Notes under the pieces: generated by a model
The model's input: only the letters and a program-made list of their open reading frames with translations
Told to the model about the DNA's origin: nothing
Database searches by the model: none
Program-made: the position numbers and the translations under genes
Shown: in pieces, positions 56,506 to 64,000 of the stretch
How the letters are laid out: the number at the start of each line of letters is the position of its first letter
How positions within the stretch are numbered: position 1 is the stretch's first letter
Source: Cyanophora paradoxa
Lineage: Eukaryota; Glaucocystophyceae; Cyanophorales; Cyanophoraceae
Assembly: GCA_004431415.1 (NCBI GenBank)
Contig: QPMI01000588.1
Coordinates: forward strand, 124,001 to 188,000
Length of the DNA stretch: 64,000 nt
Direction: 5' to 3'

Positions 56506-58663
56506 ATGCCTGCGGCGGATCGCTTCCGAGTAGGCACCGGCAGCGTCGGCGCAGCGGCGGAGAAGATGGAGGACGACGCCGCGGCAGCGGAGCCGCTCGC
56601 CGCGCGCTCGGAGTCAAGCCGGCACGCGCACACCACCGGGCGCTCGGAGAAGCTGCAGAACCTCTCGGTGGCCTCGGAGCCCTCAGAGTCTCCGTCTGGG
56701 GAGCCGCGGGGCGCCAAGGAGCCGCCGGAGGGCGGCCTCCTCGCGTGGCTCGTCGTCTTCGCCTCGTTCATCGTGCACGTCTGCGTCCTCGGCATGCAGG
56801 CGCGCCCCAGAGAGATCTGCTCGCACCTGCGCCGCCTCACCGCCCCCGCCGCAGTACTCGGCCGGCGTCTTCATCGTGCCCTACACGAGGGCGTTCAACG
56901 TCGGCCGCGGCGCCGTCTCCGTCGTCAGTGCGCCCGCCCGCCCCGCCCCGCCGCGCTGCCGTCGCTTCGAATTCCCGTACCCACCGCGGGGCAGGCACGA
57001 TCGCGACCGTCCTGTTCCCCCTCGCGGGGGCCCTCGTGGGCGCCGTCGCGGACCGCTGGGGGTACCGCAAGGTCGTCGCCGTGGGCGGGGTACTCTTCTG
57101 CGCCGGCTTCGCCATCAGCGCCTCCGCCCAGGAGGTCTGGCACCTCTACCTCACCCAGGGCGCGCCCCCGTACCCCCCGCCAGCCCACGCGTACCCCCCT
57201 CCCCCGCCTGAGCCGTACCCCGCAGGCCTCATCGTGGGGCTCGGCGCCTCGGCGCTCTACTTCCCCTCCGTCTCCGTCGTATCCCAGTGGTTCAAGAAGA
57301 GGTGCGGTACCCCCGTCTTCCCCTCTCGCCCGCCGCCCACGCGGGCGCCGCAGGCGGCGGGGCCTGGCGGTGGGCCTGGCGGTCTCGGGCTCGGGGGTCG
57401 GCAACTTCGCCTTCGCGCCCCTCATCGAGGCCCTCATCGCCTCCCAGGGCTGGCGGGTGCCCCCCCCCCCGCCCCCCGAGGCTCCTCCCCCGGGCCCCCC
57501 TCACGCCGCGCCGCGCGCCACGCCGCAGAACGCGCTGCTGGTGATCACGGCGCTGAACGCCGGCCTCCTCTCCGTCGCCGTCGGCTTCCTCCGCCGCCGC
57601 CTCGTCCCGCCCCCGCCCCCGCCGGGCCCCGACGGCGCCCCCGCGCGGCGGCCGCCCCTCTTCGACCTCTCGCTCCTCCGCATGCGCAACTTCCGCCTCC
57701 TCTACCTCGCCACCGCCACCGGCCAGCTCGGCAATCTCATGTCCGCCCCCCGCCCCCCGCTCAGATCCGATCCGATCCGATCCGAGCCGGGGCGACGCGG
57801 CGCAGGCCGTTCGCGCACGTGTCGCCGTTCGCGCAGGACTACGGCATGAGCGCCTCGTACGGGGCCATCCTCGTCTCCATCCTCGGCGCCGGCTCCGCCG
57901 CCGGCCGCGTCCTCCTCGGCCTCGTCGCCGACCGCTGGGGCCCCGTCCCCGTCCTCCGCCTCGCCATGCTCGTCAACGCCCTCGCCATGCTCGCCTGGCC
58001 CTGGTGCACCGCGCCCCCGGCCCTCGCCGCCTTCTGCGCCCTCTACGGCTTCACCGTGCGCCCCCTGCCCCGCGCCGGCTTCGCCCTGCACCCCCTGAGC
58101 CTCCCCTGCGCAGGGCGGGGGCTTCATCAGCCTGCTGCCGGTGGTGTCGGCGGAGCTCTTCGGGGTGGAGCGCCTGGCGCGGGCGGTGGGCCTGCTCTTC
58201 ACCTCCTTCGGCGTCGCCAACGCCGTCGGCTCGCCCCTCGCCGGCTTCCTCTTTGACGCCACCGGCTCCTACACCCCCGCCATCCTGGCATTCTCCGGTG
58301 CCATCCCCCTCTTACGGGGGGGCGGAGAGGCTCCGGTCCGCTGACCAGAGCGCGCCCGCAGCGTGCATGTTCGTCTCTGTCGGCTTCCTCCTCTTTGTCC
58401 GCGTCGAGCGCCCAGCCGGCGCCGCCGTCGCCCCGGCCCCCGCCCCCCCGCCGTCCGCCGGCGAGGGCGCCCCCCTCTCCTCCTTCTCCTCCTCCGGATC
58501 GGCGCTGAAGCCCGAGCCCGAGCCCGGGGCCGGCCTCGTTCCGGCGGGCGGTGACCGGCTCCAGGGAGCCTTGCCGCCCGACGGGGTGATCGCCGCGTCT
58601 TTGGGGGGCGCGCCGCCGCCAGCGCCGCCGCCCGTCAAGGCCCCAGCCACCATCGCCGTCTGA
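56506..58663 (+). CDS. major facilitator transporter, monocarboxylate-transporter (SLC16)-like, multi-exon
   Basis: Start MPAADRFRVGTGSVGAAAEK (56506), a cytoplasmic tail, then TM1 EGGLLAWLVVFASFIVHVCV, YSAGVFIVPYTRAFNVGRGA, TIATVLFPLAGALVGAVADR followed by WGYRK (the MFS loop 2-3 motif), LIVGLGASALYFPSVSVVSQ with WFKKR, AVGLAVSGSGVGNFAFAPLI, a central loop, ASYGAILVSILGAGSAAGRV with GLVADRWG, GGGFISLLPVVSAELFGVER, FTSFGVANAVGSPLAGFLFD and a final ACMFVSVGFLLFV. Twelve helices in two halves, each with a DRWG loop, plus D-G/R-W signatures indicate an MCT-type H+-coupled carrier of small monocarboxylates; substrate unknown. Introns are short GT-AG. The tail is Pro/Ala-rich and ends at 58663. 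Confidence 0.82.
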
Positions 58664-59979
58664 TCATGAATGCGATCCGTTCGAGTTCGGTGGTGGCGCC
58701 CCGGCCGCGGCCCTGCTCAAACACTATGAGCAGGAAGATGTATAAGCTGTCAACTGCCAGTTGACACTGCCACGAGGTCGACGTCGAGCTACGTACTACG
58801 GTATACTGCCAGTCAATCGATGAGCTATATATAGCTACGGACTATGAGCTACGTATCTGAGGCTATGAGCCACGGCGTTACGTGTACTAGGGTAGGCTAT
58901 AAAGCTATATACAGATTCAATTCGCAGGCCGCGCGCGTGCCAGGTTCAACCGTTGAACGTTTAAGAATATATTTTCGAGAGCCTTCGTCCAGATCCAGTT
59001 CGATTAGCTATAGAGAGACTCTGAAAAGGGTCCCCGGCCCCCGCACCTAGGAGGCGGCGGCAGCGCGGCAGGCGGAGCTCGAGGAGGCCGCGCGCGTTCA
59101 GGCACTAAACTTGAAAGCGATCATCGGATCCGGATATATAATCAAATGCAAACAGAGAACATCACACTGCATCACGGAAGAGAAAGAAATGGCGACAAGC
59201 GCCCGGCCTGCAGCTGGCGGAGACTGCCGCAGTGCAGCTGGCCATGGTGCCGGTGGGCGCGAAAAATCGTAGTTTCGAATTCGAAGACTGCTAAGCTACA
59301 GCTAAGCGGGGACCTAGACTCTGAGAGTCCTTTGAAATAGATTTAATTTGCATCGAGAGAAGGAAAACGAACAGAGCGAGAGAGGGGGCGGCTCGTGGCC
59401 ATGGTCAGACGTCGACGCGCGCACGTTTGCTCGGAGCGGCCATTCAACGATCACCACTGTGCTCATTGCTGCAGACGTCGACTAGCTATACGGCTAGCGC
59501 ATCGAACCGGAGGTCTCCTAAACTCGTCGCTTCGACTGCAAAGAGCTGTACCCCCCGCGGCGCTGCTGACACCTACTGCGATTGTACCCCATCCGTTTTT
59601 GCTGTCCCCCCGGCCCCTCCGATTGGCTGTACCCGGGACCCTTAAGCTTGATCATGAGCTCGAGGTGATTGCGATCGAGAAGCTAGCTATAGGGAGCTCG
59701 AGGGCAGCACTGCATGCGGCAGATCCGGCCGGGCGGATCGGAATGAAATTCAAATTCAAACTTGAAAAGAGGATTCGGGGGTTCATGATCAACTACGTAT
59801 ACGTATAAACAACAATTCCGAGGTTCGAATTCGAATCTCGATCGGGTGCAGTCGAGGGAGGACGAATTCGAATTCGAAAGGCAAGGCGCGCCCCCTCGAG
59901 CTCGGCCTCGATCGCGATCGCGATCGCGATCGATCTTGATGGACGCGCACCGCCCCCGGCTCTAGATCTAGATCCAGAT
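58664..59979. other. intergenic region with simple palindromic repeats
   Basis: Tail-to-tail gap with no supported gene. Contains TCGCGATCGCGATCGCGATC (about 59910-59930), TTCGAATTCGAA-type strings (59822-59880) and AGATCTAGATC-type strings (59962-59985). Confidence 0.6.
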
Positions 59980-61337
59980 CTAGAGGAGCGGGGCGGCGTG
60001 GCGGTCGGCGAGGGCCGCCTCGTCGGCGGGGCCGAAGGCGAAGGCGGCGGCGGCGTCCCCCTCGGCCAGCGCCCCGGCGCCCTCCTCCTCGCCCTGCAGC
60101 TGCGCCCTCGGATCGGATCGGACGTCGACGCTGGGCGGGGAGAGGGGCCTGGGGGAGGGGGGGCGGCCCACCTCGAGACCCCAGGCGGCGCCCGCGCCGT
60201 CCGAGTCGCCCGCGGCCGCGCCGTCCGCCGAGTAGGGGGCGGGGGCCTCCGAATCCACCTGACGGTTCACGTCGTCGCGGGCCACCCCCTCCCTGAGCGC
60301 GTCCTCCCAGGTGTACCCCTGCCCCGTGTACTGGTCCCCCGCCAGCCGGAAGTCAAACGGGTTGAAGCTCTTGTCTGCACATGCGGGGTACGGCGTGAGG
60401 CTCCGCTGGCATGGCTCCGGGTCGAGAGGGACTGCACCTCGGCAGTGCTCCGCGTAAAAGGACTTCATGTTCCGCCAGATGGTCCGGGGGTTGCTGCAGC
60501 AGTGGATTTTGCCGTGCCCGCCCACCTTCGCCCCGTACGTCTTCACGACGGCCCAGGTCGATCCTGCACAAGTTCATCCGATCGGCTGTAGTGTTTTGAA
60601 AGCATGTCGACTGACCTGCAGGGCAGCACACGCCTTCCTTGTACTTGCTGAACTCGTGCTGAGGTTTGAAGTCCGAAGACTTAGCACTCTTGATGTTCTT
60701 GTGCTGCAGCAGCGAAAGCAATCAGCTGCAGTCTTGAAGGTAGGCGAGCGACGGGCCGGGCACGCGAACCTCGGTCTCGTAGATCGTGTACATCTCGCGC
60801 AGCTGGGGCTGGCTGGAGCCTAAGCCGTCCTTCGCGATGAGCTCGGCAGTCCCTTTCGCCGGATAGAGCACGACGCCCTTGTCGCCGTGGCAGTTGCCTT
60901 TCCACTTCCAGCTGGGCAGCTTCCTGCACATGTACAGGGCGACGGCCGCGGCGATCAGCAGGGCGGGAACGAGGGCGCCGCGCGGGGACGCGCGGGCCGG
61001 GGCCGGGGCGCCGATATCGATTCGGGAATCGGCCCGCAGGCGCCCTCGAACGAATGCACACGCACATCGCCGCCTTCTTGGCTTCCTCTTTCAATCTCAG
61101 CTCCTCGGCCCACCGCTTTTCCTCCTCGGCTTCTTTCTGAGCTGCAAGGGCTCTTTCCCGCTCGTAGCGCTGGGCTGCAGAAATCTGGTGCTGCTCATCA
61201 TACGCCGCCCGGGCGGCCTGAGCCGCGCGCGCCTCGGCTCGAGCCGCTCTCTGCATGTCCTTGGTCGGGAATCGCGCGAGCGTCGCCTGGCGATCCGCCT
61301 CGAGTTGTTCCTTGGTCCACTTGGACTGCGTCGCCAT
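59980..61337 (-). CDS. single-pass membrane protein with N-terminal coiled coil and Cys-containing domain
   Basis: Exon 1 (from 61337) encodes MATQSKWTKEQLEADRQATL, then RAARAEARAAQAARAAYDEQ and ERALAAQKEAEEEKRWAEEL, a long charged helix. After a short intron: LVPALLIAAAVALYMCRKLP (one TM segment), SWKWKGNCHGDKGVVLYPAK, MYTIYETEVRVPGPSLAYLQ. Further exons: SSDFKPQHEFSKYKEGVCCP, WAVVKTYGAKVGGHGKIHCC, SFYAEHCRGAVPLDPEPCQR and FDFRLAGDQYTGQGYTWEDA, then a low-complexity tail to the stop at 59980. The post-TM part has at least eight cysteines and would be a luminal/extracellular disulfide domain. Family unknown. Introns are inferred from GT...AG borders and frame continuity. Confidence 0.6.
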
Positions 61338-62052
61338 GCCGGCTGGTCTCTGCGCACTCGAGCCTGATGGCAGTCGTGTACTCAGCGCGGTCGGCTGATG
61401 TTTCTGTGCTTCTCGGCCGCGGCAGTCACACTATAGCTAGCCTAGTAGTCACTAGCTATAGTGCTGCTTCTCCAAGCTCCCGCCGGGCCCGGCCGGCGCC
61501 GCAGCGCTCGCTGCTGGGTACCGGTAGCTGCAGACTGGATTGGATCAGACGTCGACTTTTTTCCCGATCGGCGAGAACCTCCTTCGAGTTTCGAATTCGA
61601 ATTCGAAATTTCCAGTTCGAATTCGATCGATCACGAATTCGAGCCTGATCGCGGCCCGCCCCAATTGCAAACTCCGGCCGGCCGCGCGCGGGCCCGGCCC
61701 CCGGGCCCTTCTTGCGCGGTTCTGAGTCATGATCATGATCATCTTATCTAGCCCGGCGGCCCCGGCCATCACGTGCACGCTCCCCATGGCCAAGGCCAGT
61801 GTCGATCGCGAAAATGGGTACGTATACCAAGGTTCAAAATTAAGTTTGAGCTAAATCGCTTTTTGAATTCACCGACAGGACATGTACAGACACAGCTGCA
61901 AACCTAAGGGCATTTCCTCCTCCCTCGGAGTCCCTCCTACCCGGCCCACCCCTGAAGGCCGACCCATTAGATTCTCGCATCAATTGATTGTTGTGCGCGT
62001 GTAGGTACGAGCCCCGCGGGCGTGCGAGAGCGGCGGGACGCAGGGGTGCGGG
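61338..62052. other. intergenic region
   Basis: No gene supported. Contains short palindromic strings (TTCGAATTCGAATTCGAA near 61592; TGATCATGATCAT near 61730). The right end holds the SECIS of the minus-strand selenoprotein gene. Confidence 0.5.
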
Positions 62053-62117
62053 ACGGACTCAGGGGGCGGCGCAGGTCGGGGGCACGCCTGTTTTCGCCGC
62101 CTCCATCACTGCTCCGC
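62053..62117 (-). promoter_or_regulatory. SECIS element (form II-like) in the 3' UTR of the selenoprotein gene
   Basis: On the minus strand, in order: GCGGA (helix I, 62117-62113), internal loop GCA, GTGAT containing the UGA of the quartet (62109-62105), helix II GGAGGCGGCG, an apical bulge AAAA (62094-62091), a mini-stem CAGG...CCTG, CGCCGCCCCC, TGAG (62061-62058, the GA partner), and TCCGT (helix I, 62057-62053). The distance from UGA to the AA bulge is 11 nt, the usual value. It lies about 72 nt after the stop codon. Confidence 0.75.
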
Positions 62118-62189
62118 GGGGCGGGCGTCGTCCGCGCCCCCGCCGCCGCTGCTCATCGAGGGCCTCGCGGGGCTGAGCGGATCCGGCGC

Positions 62190-62640
62190 TCAGGCGCCGA
62201 GCTTGCCGAGCGCCTCCTCGATCTTGGCGATGAGGATGCTCTCGATCTCGCTCGGGTCGAAGCGGCGCGGGTTCCAGCGGCTGGCGGTCGGCAGCGTGAG
62301 GGACGTTCGGGGCTGCTCGGAGCGCGAGCTCGGGAGGAGCTCAGCTCACCTCTGGTTCTCCTTCAGGATCTGGACGTTGACAGCTTTATCGCCCACCTGT
62401 TCCAGAGTGACGGTAATAATGTTCGGCCTGAACACCGCGCGCGTCAAGCAGGGGCCGGCGCCGGGCCTGGGGCCAGGGATCGAAACCAATTGCAAGCACT
62501 CACCCGAAGTCTCCGCTGTCGACGCATTGCGCGCTGGGAAAGCGTTTGTTGATCATGCGTCGGCAGGCGGAGAACTCGCTCCACCCGCCTCAGGCGCGGT
62601 TGTAAGCGATGGTAAATGTCAACGGCAAATCCGCGGCCAT
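62190..62640 (-). CDS. SelW/Rdx-like selenoprotein with in-frame UGA (Sec), 101 aa, three exons
   Basis: Exons 62640-62504, 62427-62350 and 62280-62190 join in phase through GT-AG introns to give 306 nt. The product begins MAADLPLTFTIAYNRA, then UGA at 62592-62590 (residue 17), then GGWSEFSACRRMINKRFPSA, PNIITVTLEQVGDKAVNVQI, and RWNPRRFDPSEIESILIAKI ending EEALGKLGA. A beta-strand ending in Y-x-x-A-U-G, a helix with K/R-FP, a beta-hairpin and a final helix form the thioredoxin-like Rdx layout of selenoprotein W; length is typical. The usual first Cys of the CxxU motif is Asn14 here, so the redox centre would be a lone Sec. A well-formed SECIS lies downstream. A conventional reading would stop at codon 17 and miss the gene. 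Confidence 0.75.
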
Positions 62641-63182
62641 CGTTCTGAACTCTCTGCGCGACGCGGAAGAACGGGGTCAGATGAAGGTGCGCATGCCGGT
62701 CCCGAAACAACCCTCACACCCTCACACAGCGCCGCCTCATGCCGTGCGTACACCCTCACAGAGCGCCGCCAGGCCCTTCTATGAACGCTAGCTGACCATC
62801 CAAACGCAGTAGAGTGGTAGGCGCACCTGGAACTTGAGTGGAAGACTCGAAACGCCGAGGCGAGGTTGCGAGATTGGGGGTACGCGGCTGGTCAGCGTTG
62901 TACCCCCAGTGAACACTGCGGCGTGACTGCGCCGTGACTGCGGCGCCTCAACGCCCGGGGGATCCGCAGCGAGGGCATCTCGTCCATCACGCGCAGCACG
63001 TTTCGCTAATCTCATTGCATGGGAGGCCGGTGGATGGGCATGGTCGGGCCGCTGTACTTGGGCCAGCCAAGAGCCTGCTTGCGGCAACACGCCTGCTAGC
63101 TATAGCTAAAGGACAGCATCTTTCTGATAGAAAGGGCCCGAGCTGTGACCTGCTTCTTGAAAGCCAGCTTTAGAACTGGGCG
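62641..63182. other. divergent intergenic region
   Basis: Between the selenoprotein start (minus) and the next plus-strand start. No gene supported. Short CTCACAC(C) repeats occur at 62709-62760. Confidence 0.5.
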
Positions 63183-64000
63183 ATGGCGGACCCCGCAGTG
63201 GAACCTGCCAGCCTGGCGGCGGTGGGCGAGGAGATGGACGAGGATGACGTTCCGCCGTACGCGCGCTTCGGCATGGACCGCGCGGCGAGCGAGAGCGACT
63301 CGGACGAGAGCTCGACCCCGCGGGCGGCGGGGCCCGAGGAGGAGGCGGCTGCGCCCGCCGCCGCCCCCGCGCCGCCGGTGATGCTCCTCGAGCACGAGGA
63401 GGAGGAGGCGCCGCTCTTCACCACGGGCGTCGACAAGGAGGCGAGCGAGCGAGCGCCGGGCTCGCGGGCGCCTCGGGCGGGGCGCGGGGCGGGGCGGCTG
63501 ATCGGGCGGGGCGGGCGGCAGATGGACTTGTTGTCGGAGAGGAGCCCGCGCTCGCGGCGGGACTCGCACATCTCGGCGCGGAGCAAGAGCTCGCGGCGCG
63601 GCTCCGGCTCGGACAGCCGCGGCTCGACCCCGGAGTACATGTCCTACCTCGAGAAGGTACCCCCGCGTTCCCCCCTCCCAAGGCAAGGCTTCCGCGGCTC
63701 ACGGGCGGGCGGCCCCGCACGCGCAGCACGGCCTGCGCAAGTTCGGCGTGGAGGAAGGGGACGAAACGGTGCTGGGGGCGCTCCCCTCGGGCCGCGCCTT
63801 CTCGCACCGGCTCCGCCTCGAGTCGGCCCGCGTCAGCCTCGACGACGTCTCCGAGCAGCCGCGCCAGGCCGCCATGTTCCCGCTGTTCGCGTACCCACAC
63901 ACGGGGCCGAAGTTGCAATTGCGTGTTTTAAGGCCGCCGGCGGCCGGTGGAAGGAGCGCACGCCGAAGGGCAGCAGGAGCACGCGCTCCGCCCTGCGCGT
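63183..64000 (+). CDS. acidic/Ser-Arg-rich protein, 5' part, runs off the window
   Basis: Start MADPAVEPASLAAVGEEMDE (63183), acidic, with SESDSDESSTP and a Glu/Ala/Pro stretch. Then RLIGRGGRQMDLLSERSPRS and an RS-type segment (SRRDSHISARSKSSRRGSGS) ending EYMSYLEK near 63656, where a GT donor follows. A later exon reads HGLRKFGVEEGDETVLGALP and FSHRLRLESARVSLDDVSEQ (63728-63870). The frame then enters the dispersed repeat at 63886. Disordered N-terminus, possible phospho-regulation; function unknown. Confidence 0.5.
   Translation, partial: MADPAVEPASLAAVGEEMDEDDVPPYARFGMDRAASESDSDESSTPRAAGPEEEAAAPAAAPAPPVMLLEHEEEEAPLFTTGVDKEASERAPGSRAPRAGRGAGRLIGRGGRQMDLLSERSPRSRRDSHISARSKSSRRGSGSDSRGSTPEYMSYLEKVPPRSPLPRQGFRGSRAGGPARAARPAQVRRGGRGRNGAGGAPLGPRLLAPAPPRVGPRQPRRRLRAAAPGRHVPAVRVPTHGAEVAIACFKAAGGRWKERTPKGSRSTRSALR
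63886..64000. repeat. dispersed repeat, copy 2 (cut by window end)
   Basis: Near-identical to 56187-56298 in the same orientation. It is adjacent to, or inside, the coding region starting at 63183. Confidence 0.85.

Noticed and set aside
58664-59979. Possible small genes in the MFS-downstream region
   Set aside because: Frames are short, unrelated to each other and interspersed with simple palindromic repeats. No splice chain.

Overview
The window is nuclear DNA of a GC-rich unicellular eukaryote, carrying one large AT-richer viral insertion. The flanks have short GT-AG introns of about 50-70 nt, spliced genes on both strands, a BFR1-like protein, a eukaryotic dTMP kinase, an MFS carrier, F-box/LRR proteins, a Cys-rich/LamG surface protein and a probable selenoprotein. 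This fits an alga such as a stramenopile (pelagophyte-like) or haptophyte; the assignment is inference.

Positions 2824-29508 (26,685 bp) hold an integrated polinton-like virus/virophage-type element. It is bounded by a perfect 6-bp target duplication (GCTCGG at 2818-2823 and 29509-29514) and terminal inverted repeats of about 1.37 kb. Each outer end is itself a perfect 28-bp palindrome around a 29-nt GC-rich loop. The TIRs also contain degenerate tandem repeats and arrays of TGTGACGCC-type 9-mers arranged as large inverted iterons; one more array lies inside the element after the primase-helicase gene.

The viral genes in order are: a small early-type ORF; two divergent minor-capsid/penton-like genes; the major capsid protein; the packaging ATPase; several small proteins; a primase-SF3 helicase; a 1080-residue chimera joining a Polinton DNA-polymerase N-terminal module to a His-x-His fibre; three or four paralogous fibre/receptor-binding proteins; a zinc-ribbon protein; and a SpeD-type S-adenosylmethionine decarboxylase whose 3' end lies in the right TIR. 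I find no DNA polymerase palm domain and no integrase.

The provirus is decaying but young. A gag-only LTR retrotransposon (6512-11858, 5-bp TSD ATATT) sits after codon 3 of the capsid gene, which also has a downstream frameshift. One fibre gene has an in-frame stop, and the right TIR carries a 1.27-kb insertion missing from the left TIR.

Host regions: 1-2820 has an LRR fragment and the 3' exons of a minus-strand gene at the insertion site. 29515-32.3k has further coding exons. 32.8-44.1k is a giant multidomain membrane protein. 46.1-48.6k is an F-box/LRR protein. 49.0-51.2k is a Ser-rich protein. 51.75-52.65k is dTMP kinase. 53.4-56.1k is a BFR1-like protein, divergent from an MFS transporter at 56.5-58.7k. 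60.0-61.3k is a one-pass Cys-containing protein. 62.05-62.64k is a SelW-like selenoprotein with its own SECIS. 63.18k onward is an acidic/Ser-Arg protein running off the window.
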